This document shows positions 50,525-61,941 of a DNA stretch of 64,000 nt, one piece after another. A program made the translations under genes and the position numbers. Every line of letters starts with the position of its first letter. Positions within the stretch are counted from its first letter, which is position 1. Source of the DNA: Phreatobacter oligotrophus (GTDB lineage: Bacteria; Pseudomonadota; Alphaproteobacteria; Rhizobiales; Phreatobacteraceae); assembly GCF_003046185.1 (NCBI RefSeq), contig NZ_PZZL01000005.1, forward strand, positions 124,001 to 188,000. The letters run 5' to 3'. Under the pieces are notes generated by a model. It was not told where the DNA came from and did not search any database. It saw only the letters and a list, made by a program, of their open reading frames with translations.

Positions 50525-50826
50525 GTGGCGGGACTCCTGTTCCGGTCTCTGGACTGCGTCCGCCATTGTGGCGGTCGGGCTTTTTGCCCTTCTTCGAATT
50601 GGATCGCCGTTCAGCGGTAATGACAAGGTCGAATTCCGCAACGCGGCACAAGCGTGCACGCGAGGCGTGTTCGGCCCGCAGGATCGGCTGCGGAGATCGT
50701 GAGCCGACGATCCGTCACGACCGAAGTCTTGTCAACATGACGTTGATGTTTTCTCGCTAAATTATCTATTTGATCTCGGCGAAAAGTACAGGCATCCTCT
50801 GTGGCCCATCTCGGAGGAGCCTTGCG
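50525..50826. promoter_or_regulatory. Divergent regulatory region between dctP operon and marR-type gene
   Basis: This 302-bp region has no gene. It includes an inverted repeat AACAT-gacgttg-ATGTT (50734-50750), nested with TCAAC-atgac-GTTGA (50732-50746), in an A/T-rich patch that contrasts with the flanks. This is the most likely operator for the divergent MarR-family regulator. A small hairpin GGGC-AAAAA-GCCC (about 50577-50590) lies in the dctP leader. The regulator ATG is preceded by GGAGGAG. Confidence 0.5.
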
Positions 50827-51345
50827 ATGAAGCCCGCCGTGCCGCTTGGCCCGATCGTCTCCTCGGCCCATCTCGCCGCCGGCGAGATGCCCGCACTCTC
50901 GGAGTTCGAGTTCGGGATGATCATGGTCAGCCATGCCTTCCACCGCTGGACGGTGCGCTGCGCCGCTGCCGCCGGAGCGCCGGGGCTGTCGCCGCTGGAG
51001 AACATGATCCTCCACACGGTCTATCATCGCGGCCGGCCGAAGCGCATGGCCGACATCGCCCTCGTGCTGAACGTCGAGGACACCCACCTCATCACCTATG
51101 CGGTGAAGAAGCTGGAGACGGCGGGCCTGGTGAAGGGCGAGAAGATCGGCAAGGAGAAGGCCATCTCGGTGACCAAGAAGGGCGCCGAGGTGGTGACGCG
51201 CTATCACGAGATCCGCGAGGCGCTGCTGATCCAGGGGGTCAAGGCCTTCGGCACGGAGGCGGCGATCCTCAGCCGCATCGCCACCGAGATGCGTGCCCTC
51301 TCCGGCCTCTACGACCAGGCCGCCCGCGCCGCCGCGAGCCTCTGA
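50827..51345 (+). CDS. MarR-family winged-helix regulator
   Basis: The 172-residue protein has a central winged helix: LSPLENMILHTVYHRGRPKRMADIALVLN, then the recognition-helix region HLITYAVKKLETAGLVKG and the wing GKEKAISVTKKG. This is a MarR-type layout with N- and C-terminal dimerisation helices. The start ATG 50827 has GGAGGAG at good spacing. It is divergent from dctPQM-pxpBCA and most likely controls that operon, its ligand perhaps being the transported or degraded compound. Confidence 0.85.
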   Translation: MKPAVPLGPIVSSAHLAAGEMPALSEFEFGMIMVSHAFHRWTVRCAAAAGAPGLSPLENMILHTVYHRGRPKRMADIALVLNVEDTHLITYAVKKLETAGLVKGEKIGKEKAISVTKKGAEVVTRYHEIREALLIQGVKAFGTEAAILSRIATEMRALSGLYDQAARAAASL

Positions 51346-51349
51346 CGCC

Positions 51350-52039
51350 TCAGTCGCGGATGTCGTAGGCGCAGCGGAACCCGACATAGACGGCGAAGAA
51401 GGCCGCCGGCTTCCACTGCGCGCCCGACGCCTGCGCCTGGGACGGGCCGTACCACCACGACCCGCCCGCCGTCAGCGCATCATCACCGCGCCGGTCGGCG
51501 ATCCATTCCCAGACATTGGCGCCCATGTCGAAGAGGCCGTTGACGCCCCGCTTCGTGGTGGCGACGGCCACATGGGCGCGGCGGTTGTTGTTCATGCCGT
51601 CAGGCTGGTCACCGACCGGATAGGCATAGGTGCGGCCGCGCTCGAACCCATCGGTCGGCGTGGCGCGCGTCTCGGTATAGGCGGCCTGCCGCCACTCGGC
51701 CATGGTGGGCAGCCGCCCGCCGACGGAGCGGCAATAGGCGCCAGCCTCCTCCCAGGTGACATGCACCGCCGGCTCTAGATCGGCGCCGGGCGCGCCCTGC
51801 GGCCGCTCGTAGGTCCAGCCGGGCCGCCGCGTCCAGCCGGCGGCAAACTCGAAGCCACCGCCCTCGCGCTCGGCCGTCGTGACCAGCCCTGCGGCCCGGG
51901 CGAAGGCACGGAACCGGCCGATCGTCACCTCGGTGCGGTCCAGCGCGAAGGCGCCGATGCGGACGCGGTCGGGCTCCGACGCCGCGGCTGGCATGGCCGA
52001 GCACAGCAGGACAGCGAGGATGGCAAGGCGGCAGGTCAT
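51350..52039 (-). CDS. Secreted SUMF1/formylglycine-generating-enzyme-fold protein
   Basis: The 229-residue protein has a signal peptide (MTCRLAILAVLLCSAMPAAA) and a SUMF1/FGE-type C-lectin-like fold, with FALDRTEVTIGRFRAFARAAG, HVTWEEAGAYCRSVGGRLPTMAEW, GLFDMGANVWEWIAD and VGFRCAYD. The position that carries the catalytic cysteine pair of true formylglycine-generating enzymes (after GGSW) reads WYGPSQ with no cysteine, so it is probably not an active FGE. Role unknown. It is convergent with the MarR-type gene (4-bp gap). Confidence 0.82.
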   Translation of the reverse strand: MTCRLAILAVLLCSAMPAAASEPDRVRIGAFALDRTEVTIGRFRAFARAAGLVTTAEREGGGFEFAAGWTRRPGWTYERPQGAPGADLEPAVHVTWEEAGAYCRSVGGRLPTMAEWRQAAYTETRATPTDGFERGRTYAYPVGDQPDGMNNNRRAHVAVATTKRGVNGLFDMGANVWEWIADRRGDDALTAGGSWWYGPSQAQASGAQWKPAAFFAVYVGFRCAYDIRD

Positions 52040-52111
52040 GCGAACTCTCCAGGCCGGTCTTGTCGTGACCTACGCCGCCGGCCCCGTCACGGTTTTCTCG
52101 CGCTGCCCGGC

Positions 52112-52546
52112 TCAGTGGTCGTGGGCGGGGCCGTCGCCGTGGGCGTGAGCCTGGCCGGGGAAGATCTGCAGGCGTCCGAACCGCACCCCCCGTTGCGTGA
52201 CGACGCTGTCGGCGAAGTCGCGGACCTCCCCGACGGGCCCCTTCAGGACCGACACCTCGAGGCATTCGTGGTGGTCCATGTGGACGTGGAGGGTCGAGAC
52301 GGACAGGTCGTGGTGGTGGTGCTGCATGCCGGTGATGCGGCGGGCAAGATCGCGGGTGTGGTGGTCATAGACATAGGTCAGCGTCGCCCAGCAGGGCGCC
52401 GCGCGATCTTCCGCCGCCTCGTCCACGGCGGCGGCGCGGACGAGGTCGCGGATGGCCTCGGAGCGGCTCGCATAGCCACGTCGCGCGGCCAGCTTGTCGA
52501 CCACGTCCAGCAGATCGTCGTCGATGGTGATGGTGATGCGCTGCAT
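52112..52546 (-). CDS. nikR: Nickel-responsive regulator NikR
   Basis: NikR is a ribbon-helix-helix repressor that shuts off nickel uptake when nickel is bound. The 144-residue protein has the N-terminal RHH domain (RITITIDDDLLDVVDKLAARR, then RSEAIRDLVR) and a C-terminal ACT-like domain. The nickel ligands fall at the same numbers as in E. coli NikR: His76, His87, His89 and Cys95. The C-terminus is His-rich (AHAHGDGPAHDH). A NikR-box-like palindrome lies 66 bp upstream, in the gap shared with a divergent TonB-dependent receptor. Confidence 0.94.
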   Translation of the reverse strand: MQRITITIDDDLLDVVDKLAARRGYASRSEAIRDLVRAAAVDEAAEDRAAPCWATLTYVYDHHTRDLARRITGMQHHHHDLSVSTLHVHMDHHECLEVSVLKGPVGEVRDFADSVVTQRGVRFGRLQIFPGQAHAHGDGPAHDH

Positions 52547-52612
52547 GGGACCCGTCCTTGGCCGAACCCCACCACACTAGCCCGCCCGGTCGCCGCCACC
52601 AGCCTCCAGCGA

Positions 52613-52640
52613 GTATGATTTTTCGGCGAAAAGCTCATAT
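52613..52640. promoter_or_regulatory. NikR operator
   Basis: GTATGA at 52613-52618, a 16-bp spacer, and TCATAT at 52635-52640. The E. coli NikR operator is GTATGA-N16-TCATAC, so 11 of 12 conserved bases match with exact spacing. It lies 53 bp before the TonB receptor ATG and 66 bp before the nikR ATG on the other strand, and is well placed to control both. Confidence 0.85.
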
Positions 52641-52693
52641 TTTGGACTTGTCCCTCACGGCCGTCCCGCGCAACGTTCCGGCGGGGGGAAGGC

Positions 52694-54775
52694 ATGGCCT
52701 GGGGCGCGGCGAGAACAGGTGGCAGGTGGGCGACGGTCGCAGCGATGCTCCTGTCGGGCACCGCGCATGGCCAGACCGCCCTCCCCGAGATCACCATCAG
52801 CGCCGAGCGACCCGGCGCCGGCCGCACCATTCCCGATGACGGTCCCGCTCCCCAGCGCGCCGCCTCGGAGGGCACCATCTCCGCCGCGGAGATCCAGTCC
52901 CGCCCGGTGACGCGGCCGGGCGAGGTGCTCGAGGCCATTCCGGGCCTCATCGTCACGCAGCACAGCGGCGAGGGCAAAGCCAACCAGTACTTCCTGCGCG
53001 GCTTCAACCTCGACCACGGCACCGACATCGCCATCCATGTCGACGGCATGCCTGTGAACATGCGCAGCCACGGCCATGGCCAGGGCTATGCCGACCTCAA
53101 TTTCCTCATCCCCGAACTGGTCGGCGGCGTGTGGTTCCGCAAAGGCCCCTACTATGCCGACGAGGGCGATTTCGCCTCGGCCGGCTCCGTCCGCATCAAC
53201 TATGTCGACCGGCTCGACCGTGGCCTCGTCCAGACGACGATCGGCAGCTACGGCCACTGGCGCAATCTCGTCGCCGGCTCCGGCGCGCTCGGCGAGGGCA
53301 CGATCCTCGCGGCGATCGACACGACGATCTATCGCGGGCCGTGGCAGGTCTCCGACGACATCCGCAAGTTCTCCGGCCTGCTGCGCTACAGCCAGGGCAC
53401 CGACACCAACGGCTTCTCGCTGACCGCCATGGCCTATGCGAACCGCTGGACGTCGACCGACCAGGTGCCGGTGCGCGCCGTGGCGAGCGGCCTCATCGAC
53501 CGGTTCGGCTCGCTCGATCCGACCGACGGCGGCAATGCCCACCGATTCAGCCTGTCCGGCCGCTGGAGCCGAAGCGAGGCCGACAGCGCCTCGCGCGTCG
53601 AGGGCTATGTCATCCGCTCCGGGCTCAACCTGTGGAACAACTTCACCTATTATCTCGATGATCCGGTCCGCGGCGACCAGTTCCGCCAGCGGGACCAGCG
53701 CACCCTCATCGGCCTCAATGCCAGCCACACCTGGTTCGGGCGCCTCGGCACGATCCCGCTGGAGACCCGGGTCGGCCTCCAGACGCGCCACGATGACATC
53801 CGCGTCGGCCTGTCACGGACGCAGGCGCGCGACCTCCTCGACGTGGTGCGCGACGACCGTGTCAGGGAGACCAGCGCCGCCCTTTTCGCCGAGACAACGC
53901 TGCGCTGGACGCCTTGGGCCCGCACCACGGCCGGGGCCCGCGTCGACTGGTACACCGCCTCGGTGGCAAGCGACACGGCCGCCAATTCCGGCCGCGCTCA
54001 GGCCGCCATCGTCAGCCCCAAGCTCGGCCTCGTGCTCGGCCCCTTCCACGGCGCCGAACTGTTCCTGAACTACGGCGAGGGCTTCCACTCCAACGACGCC
54101 CGCGGCGCCACCATCACCGTCGATCCGAGGGACAAGGTCACGCCCGTCGACCGAGTGCCGCTGCTGGTGAAGTCGCGCGGCGCAGAGGCCGGCCTGCGCT
54201 ACCGGCCTGTCGCCGGGCTCGAGACCAGCTTTGCCGTCTTCGGGCTCGACTTCGCCTCGGAGAACCTCTTCGTCGGCGATGCCGGCACCACAGAGCCGAG
54301 CCGCCCCAGCCGCCGCATCGGCGTCGAATGGACGGCGAAATGGCAGCCGGCCGCCTGGGTCACCCTCGACGCCGAGATCGCCTATACCCGCACGCGCTTC
54401 ACCAATGCCGATCCCGCCGGGCCCTTCGTGCCGGGGGCGCCGGTCGCCATCGCCGCGGCCGGCTTCACCCTCGGCGGCGCGACGGGTTGGTATGGCGGCA
54501 TGCGGCTGCGCTATTTCGGGCCGCGCCCTCTCATCGAGGACAACAGCCAGAAGGCCCCGGCCACCACGCTGGTCAACGGCCGGGTCGGCTATCGCTTCGA
54601 CAATGGCGTGGCCGTGCAGCTCGACGTGCTGAACCTGTTCAACGTCGCGGCCAGCCAGATCGACTATTTCTACACCTCGCGCCTGCCCGGCGAGCCCGCC
54701 GGCGGCATTGCCGACCGTCACTTCAAGCCGGTGGAGCCGCGGGCGCTCAGGCTGACGGTCTCGGGCCGGTTCTGA
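52694..54775 (+). CDS. TonB-dependent outer-membrane receptor, probable nickel uptake
   Basis: The 693-residue outer-membrane protein has a signal peptide ending near HGQTALPE and a TonB-box-like EITISAE. The plug domain has RPGEVLEAIPGLIVTQHSGEGKANQYFLRGF (about residues 75-105), and a beta-barrel ends in a terminal phenylalanine (TVSGRF). It moves a substrate into the periplasm using TonB energy. The NikR operator upstream and divergent nikR point to nickel or a nickel chelate; substrate specificity is inferred from this alone. The plug includes a His-containing stretch, MRSHGHGQG. Confidence 0.88.
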   Translation: MAWGAARTGGRWATVAAMLLSGTAHGQTALPEITISAERPGAGRTIPDDGPAPQRAASEGTISAAEIQSRPVTRPGEVLEAIPGLIVTQHSGEGKANQYFLRGFNLDHGTDIAIHVDGMPVNMRSHGHGQGYADLNFLIPELVGGVWFRKGPYYADEGDFASAGSVRINYVDRLDRGLVQTTIGSYGHWRNLVAGSGALGEGTILAAIDTTIYRGPWQVSDDIRKFSGLLRYSQGTDTNGFSLTAMAYANRWTSTDQVPVRAVASGLIDRFGSLDPTDGGNAHRFSLSGRWSRSEADSASRVEGYVIRSGLNLWNNFTYYLDDPVRGDQFRQRDQRTLIGLNASHTWFGRLGTIPLETRVGLQTRHDDIRVGLSRTQARDLLDVVRDDRVRETSAALFAETTLRWTPWARTTAGARVDWYTASVASDTAANSGRAQAAIVSPKLGLVLGPFHGAELFLNYGEGFHSNDARGATITVDPRDKVTPVDRVPLLVKSRGAEAGLRYRPVAGLETSFAVFGLDFASENLFVGDAGTTEPSRPSRRIGVEWTAKWQPAAWVTLDAEIAYTRTRFTNADPAGPFVPGAPVAIAAAGFTLGGATGWYGGMRLRYFGPRPLIEDNSQKAPATTLVNGRVGYRFDNGVAVQLDVLNLFNVAASQIDYFYTSRLPGEPAGGIADRHFKPVEPRALRLTVSGRF

Positions 54776-54794
54776 ACGCCGGGGGATCAGCAGT

Positions 54795-55697
54795 TCAGGG
54801 GCTGATCGCAGAAGCCATGATGAACCGGCGGAACTTCGCCGCCGCCTCGCCGCCCGGCTGGAGCGGCATGACGAGACGCAGCTCCGTCGTCAGGCCTTCC
54901 TCCGGCGCGAAGGGGAGATAGACGACGCCGGGATGGGCGATCATGCGCAGGGTCTGGGGCAGCAGCACCACCCCGAGGCCGAGGCCCACCATCGCCACGG
55001 CGGCACTCAGCCGCGCGGCCTCCGCGCCGAAGCGCGGCGAAAACCCGGCCCGGTGACAGGCGGCGATCGTGGCGGCGAAGAGACCGAATCCGTCGCGGCG
55101 ACCATAGACGATGAAGGTCGCATCGGCGAGGGCGGCAATCCGGATCGGTCCGGTGCCGAGCCGCTGCGCCACGGCCTCCGGCACGGCGGCAACGAGCGGC
55201 TCGCTGGTCATGTCGCAGGTCGACAGCCCGTCGGCCGGAGGGGTCCACAGGAAGGCGGCATCCAGACTCGCGCCGCGCAGCGCGTCCACCAGCTGCGCGC
55301 TCTGTCCCTCCTGCAGCGTCAGCGCAATGTCCGGGTAGCAGGCCCGGAACCGCCCGAGCCGGTCCTGCACCGCCGCGTGGAGGGCGCTGGTCGCCGTGAC
55401 GCCGATCACCAGGCGGCCCCGCTCGCCACGCGCGGTCTGCCGCGTCGTCTCGGCCAGCCGATCAGCATCCGCAAGCAGCCGCAGGGCGCCGTCGCGGAAA
55501 AGACGCCCTGCCTCGGTCAATTCGACACCGCGGGGGCGGCGCGCCAGCAGCCGCGCCCCGACGCGAAGCTCCAGCTTCTGCAGGGCGCGGCTCAGCGGCG
55601 GCTGCTCGATCCCGAGCCGGGCGGCCGCCCGCGAGACCTGCCCTTCCTCGGCGACGACGAGGAACTGCGTGAGGAGGTGATGGTCCAGCCAGTCCAT
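54795..55697 (-). CDS. LysR-family transcriptional regulator
   Basis: This is a 300-residue LysR-type regulator. The N-terminal helix-turn-helix has LLTQFLVVAEEGQVSRAAARLGIEQPPLSRALQKLE and the effector domain begins near GRLVIGVTATSAL. The ATG at 55697 is preferred over the one at 55733 because LysR proteins normally begin just before the first helix and GGAG precedes it. It is divergent from a tricarboxylate-type binding-protein gene, its probable target. A 12-bp palindrome lies between them. Confidence 0.9.
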   Translation of the reverse strand: MDWLDHHLLTQFLVVAEEGQVSRAAARLGIEQPPLSRALQKLELRVGARLLARRPRGVELTEAGRLFRDGALRLLADADRLAETTRQTARGERGRLVIGVTATSALHAAVQDRLGRFRACYPDIALTLQEGQSAQLVDALRGASLDAAFLWTPPADGLSTCDMTSEPLVAAVPEAVAQRLGTGPIRIAALADATFIVYGRRDGFGLFAATIAACHRAGFSPRFGAEAARLSAAVAMVGLGLGVVLLPQTLRMIAHPGVVYLPFAPEEGLTTELRLVMPLQPGGEAAAKFRRFIMASAISP

Positions 55698-55757
55698 ACC
55701 CGCTCCGGTATCGATGTCGCCAAAATCGATCATGGACCGCAGGGTCGCAAAACCACA

Positions 55758-55769
55758 ACATGATCATGT
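55758..55769. promoter_or_regulatory. Palindrome between lysR-type and tctC-type genes
   Basis: This is a perfect 12-bp palindrome ACATGATCATGT in the 117-bp divergent gap, within an A-rich patch. LysR-type regulators usually bind interrupted palindromes in exactly this location, so it is a candidate operator. The core does not show a canonical T-N11-A spacing with certainty. Confidence 0.4.
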
Positions 55770-55814
55770 GAACAGATGAGGCCGCGCCATGCGGCCCGGC
55801 GGAGGGACGGCACC

Positions 55815-56798
55815 ATGACGCGCGCAGCCTTAATCGCATGCCTCGCCGCGGGCCTCGCCAGCGCTGCCCTTGCCGGCCCCGCGGCCGCCGATTATCCGCA
55901 GCGGGCGATCACCCTGGTCGTGCCCTATGCCGCCGGCGGCACCAACGACACGCTGTCGCGCATCATCGGCGAACATCTCGCCAAGACGCTCGGCCGCCCC
56001 GTGCTGATCGAGAACGAGGCGGGGGCTGCCGGCACGCTCGCGGCGCGCCGTGTGGCGCGGGCCGCGCCCGACGGGCACACGCTGATCATGGGCAACATGG
56101 GCACCCATGCGGTGGCCGTCTCGCAATATCGCAGCCTCGGCTACCAGCCGCTGGCCGACTTCACCCCGATCGGCCTCACGGCGTCGGTGCCGGCAGTGGT
56201 GGTGGCCCGCCGCGACTTCCCCGGCACGACGCTCGCCGACCTGCGATCGGCGCTGCGCGCCAAGCCCGAGGGTCTGTCGGAGGCCCATATCGGCGTCGGG
56301 TCGCCGACCCATACCTTCTGCACGCTGCTGCATGGCATGATGGGCACCCGCGCGGTGCGCGTCGCCTATCGCGGCGGATCGCAGGCCATGAGCGACCTCG
56401 TCGGCGGCCACGCGGATTTCAGCTGCATCTCGCTGAGCGGCGCCATCTCCCAGATCAATGCCGGGAGCCTGAAGGCCCTCGCCGTCGCAACGAGCGAGCG
56501 CGTCGGCATCATCCCTTCCGTTCCGACGGCGGCGGAGAGCGGCCTGCCGGGCTTCGAGGTCTCGACCTGGAACGGGCTCTTCGCCCCGCGCGGCCTGCCG
56601 CCGGCCATCCGCGACCGGCTGTCCGCCGCCATGGATGCCGCACTGGCCGATCCGGGCGTGCAGGCGCGGCTGCTCGAACTTGGCTTCGTCCTGCCCACGC
56701 CGGCCGAACGCGGCGGCGAGGTCCTCGGCGGTCTCGTCGCACGGGAGATCCCGCGCTGGGCCAAGGTCCTGCAAGAGGGCGGCATCGCGCAGGAGTGA
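55815..56798 (+). CDS. Tripartite tricarboxylate transporter (Bug-type) binding protein
   Basis: The 327-residue precursor has a signal peptide MTRAALIACLAAGLASAALA and then ADYPQRAITLVVPYAAGGTND, the start of the TctC/Bug fold. It continues with GRPVLIENEAGAAGTLAA and the ligand-loop GHADFSCISLSGAISQINAG. It captures a small carboxylate in the periplasm. No TctA/TctB permease genes are adjacent, so it is an orphan receptor, as is common for this family. It is divergent from the LysR-type gene. Confidence 0.88.
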   Translation: MTRAALIACLAAGLASAALAGPAAADYPQRAITLVVPYAAGGTNDTLSRIIGEHLAKTLGRPVLIENEAGAAGTLAARRVARAAPDGHTLIMGNMGTHAVAVSQYRSLGYQPLADFTPIGLTASVPAVVVARRDFPGTTLADLRSALRAKPEGLSEAHIGVGSPTHTFCTLLHGMMGTRAVRVAYRGGSQAMSDLVGGHADFSCISLSGAISQINAGSLKALAVATSERVGIIPSVPTAAESGLPGFEVSTWNGLFAPRGLPPAIRDRLSAAMDAALADPGVQARLLELGFVLPTPAERGGEVLGGLVAREIPRWAKVLQEGGIAQE

Positions 56799-56918
56799 AG
56801 GTGCCGCACCCGATGAGCCGAACCGGCGGCCCATCCCTTCATCCTAAGCAACTCTACGTAACCGGGCTTTAAGGCGCCGCGGGCACGATCGCGCACTCTT
56901 TGCGAACGAGGCGCCCGA

Positions 56919-59198
56919 ATGTCGTCCCTTGACCCCACCATGACGCAGGGCCTGGACGGCCGATCGTCGACGGTGATGCGGCTCGCACTCCCGGTTTTCG
57001 CGCTGGGAATCTTCGTTTCGGCGTTCCTGCTGTTCAGCGTCCAGCCCCTCTTCACCAAGATGGTGCTGCCCAAGCTCGGCGGCGCCCCGGGCGTCTGGTC
57101 CGTGGCGATGGTCTTCTTCCAGGCCGTCCTGCTGCTCGGTTATCTCTATGCCCACGGTCTCACGCGCTGGCTGGCCCCGCGGCATGCCGTCGCGGTGCAT
57201 CTGGCGCTGATCGTCCTCGTCGCCAGCCTCGCCCTGCCGATCGGCCTCGCCCCGGGATGGGGCCGCCCGCCCGTCGAGGGTGAGGCGTTCTGGTTGCTCG
57301 GCCTGTTCGCGGTGTCGGTGGGCCTGCCGTTCTTCGCGGTCTCCGCCAATGGCCCGCTGCTGCAGGCCTGGTTCGCACGCACCGGCCATGGCGCCGCCAC
57401 CGACCCCTATTTCCTCTATGGCGCCTCCAATCTCGGCTCCTTCATGGCGCTGATCGCCTATCCCTTCGTGATCGAGCCGCTCCTGCCGCTGAACATGCAG
57501 TCGGGGTTCTGGTCGCTGGGCTTCGCCGGGCTCGGCGCCATCATCGCCCTGTGCGGGGCCATGCTCCTGGCCTCGCCGCGCGAGGCGGCGGCGAAGGCGC
57601 CGCCGCTGGCCAGCGTGCGGGTCGGCTGGGGCGAACGCGCGGCCTGGATCGGTCTGTCGGCGGTCCCGTCCGGCCTGCTGGTGGCCGTCACGGCGCATGT
57701 GACGACGGACGTCGCGGCCGTGCCGCTCCTGTGGGTCGTGCCGCTGGCGATCTTCCTCCTGACCTTCGTCCTGGCGTTCCGCGACGGCGCCGAAAAACTC
57801 CACGCCACGATGCTGGCCGTGCAGCCGGCCTTGCTCGCCGTCCTGCTGATCTCGCACGTGCTTGGCGCGACGGTGCCCTGGCTCCTCGCCGCGGCCCTGC
57901 ATATCGGCTTCTTCTTCGTCGCGACCATGGTCTGCCACGGCGAACTCTACCGTCGCCGACCGCCGGTCGCCCGCCTGACCGAATTCTATGTCCTCCTCTC
58001 GCTCGGTGGGGTCATCGGCGGAGCCTTCGCGAGCCTCGTCGCCCCGGTGCTGTTCTCGAGCCTGCTCGAATATCCGATCCTCCTGGTCGCGACGGTGCTG
58101 TGCCGGCCCGGGGTGATGAAGGGCCTCGCCGCCCTCGGCGCGACGCGCCTCCTGCTCGCCGTTCTCGCGCTCGTGGCCTTCACCCTGAGCCCGGTCGTGC
58201 TGAAGGACACGCTGGCCGCAGTCCCGGTCTGGGCCTTCCTCATCGCCGTCCTGCTCCTCGGCGGCCTGACCGCCCTCAGCCGGGAGAGGCCCGTGGCTCT
58301 CATGATGAGCACCGCCCTTCTCGCCGCCACAGCCCAGAAGCCGGACGCCCTCAACCCGCCGCTTGCCCGCGAGCGCTCCTTCTTCGCCGTTCACGAAGTG
58401 ACGGAGACGGCATCGGGCAACGGCCGGTTTCTCGTCCATGGCACCACCGTTCATGGCGCCGAGCGGGTGAGGAACGCCGATGGCAGCCCGGTCCGCGACC
58501 GGCCGGAACCGGTCAGCTATTTCTACCGGGGCGGTCCCTATAGCGAGGCGATCGAGGCGGTCCGCACACTCCGCGGCGGCCGGATCGGCCGCGTCGCGGT
58601 GGTCGGGCTCGGCATGGGCTCCCTCGCCTGTCACGCCAGGCCCGGCGAAGAATGGGTCTTCTTCGAGATCGATCCCGTCGTGGTGAAGATCGCCCAGGAC
58701 CAGCGGCTCTTCCGCTCGCTGTCCGCCTGCACGCCCGGCGCCCGCGTCGTCACTGGCGACGGCCGGCTGACCCTCGCCGACGAACCGCAGCCCTACGATC
58801 TCATCATCCTGGATGCCTTCAGCTCCAACGCCGTTCCCGTGCACCTGCTGACGGCCGAGGCCCTCGCCGGCTATGGCGCCAAGCTGACGCCCGATGGCGC
58901 CCTGCTCTTCAACATCACCAACCGCAGCATGGAGCTTGCCTCGGTGGTGGCCGCCTCGGCCAAGGCCAACGATATGGTGACGGCAGCCAAGGCGGACCGG
59001 AACCCCATCGGCGATCCCGATGTCACCCTGCTCGCCAAAGCCGAGGTCGCCATCGTGGCGCGCTCGCCGAGGGCCCTCGGGCAGCTCGCCGATGACCCGA
59101 ACTGGCGGCGGGTCGAGGCACCCGCCAGTGTCCGCACCTGGACCGACGACTATTCGAACGTCGTCGACGCCATCCGCCGTCGCGTCTTGGAGCCGTGA
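56919..59198 (+). CDS. Fused MFS/spermidine-synthase-like membrane protein
   Basis: The 759-residue protein has an N-terminal half with about 12 hydrophobic segments (FVSAFLLFSVQPLFTKM and PKLGGAPGVWSVAMVFFQ are family hallmarks). The C-terminal Rossmann domain (about 530-740) resembles spermidine synthase: GRVAVVGLGMGSLACHA, FFEIDPVVVKIA and YDLIILDAFSSNAVPVHLLT. Members of this family are often annotated as fused MFS/spermidine synthase, but aminopropyl transfer is not established. It is convergent with gyrB. Confidence 0.85.
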   Translation: MSSLDPTMTQGLDGRSSTVMRLALPVFALGIFVSAFLLFSVQPLFTKMVLPKLGGAPGVWSVAMVFFQAVLLLGYLYAHGLTRWLAPRHAVAVHLALIVLVASLALPIGLAPGWGRPPVEGEAFWLLGLFAVSVGLPFFAVSANGPLLQAWFARTGHGAATDPYFLYGASNLGSFMALIAYPFVIEPLLPLNMQSGFWSLGFAGLGAIIALCGAMLLASPREAAAKAPPLASVRVGWGERAAWIGLSAVPSGLLVAVTAHVTTDVAAVPLLWVVPLAIFLLTFVLAFRDGAEKLHATMLAVQPALLAVLLISHVLGATVPWLLAAALHIGFFFVATMVCHGELYRRRPPVARLTEFYVLLSLGGVIGGAFASLVAPVLFSSLLEYPILLVATVLCRPGVMKGLAALGATRLLLAVLALVAFTLSPVVLKDTLAAVPVWAFLIAVLLLGGLTALSRERPVALMMSTALLAATAQKPDALNPPLARERSFFAVHEVTETASGNGRFLVHGTTVHGAERVRNADGSPVRDRPEPVSYFYRGGPYSEAIEAVRTLRGGRIGRVAVVGLGMGSLACHARPGEEWVFFEIDPVVVKIAQDQRLFRSLSACTPGARVVTGDGRLTLADEPQPYDLIILDAFSSNAVPVHLLTAEALAGYGAKLTPDGALLFNITNRSMELASVVAASAKANDMVTAAKADRNPIGDPDVTLLAKAEVAIVARSPRALGQLADDPNWRRVEAPASVRTWTDDYSNVVDAIRRRVLEP

Positions 59199-59238
59199 CA
59201 CGCCCATCTGGCGGACGAGCCACGGCTAACCTCCTGCC

Positions 59239-61734
<2,496 letters not shown>

Positions 61735-61941
61735 CTAGCGGGAACGGGTCGGGGTGTCCTGCAGCGCGCGAGGGCGTGACCCGAACCGGCCCCTTCATAG
61801 GCCCGAAAAGGGGAGAATGAAAGGCGCAGCGGCCTGCCGCGCCGCCGTGTGGAAGGGCCGTTGACCCGAGGTCACGTTCAGGATTGCTTAGCGCCTACCG
61901 TGCTACCCCCACGGACGACGTGTGATTTAGGTTCCCTTGGT

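Noticed and set aside
50577-50590. Small GGGC-A5-GCCC hairpin in the dctP leader considered as a riboswitch or terminator
   Set aside because: It has a four-pair stem only, with no supporting structure around it; noted only in the regulatory region entry.
56844-59207. Long minus-strand open frame opposite the MFS/spermidine-synthase-like gene
   Set aside because: It has low-complexity Glu/Arg/Gly composition typical of antisense frames; the plus-strand frame has the membrane segments and Rossmann motifs.
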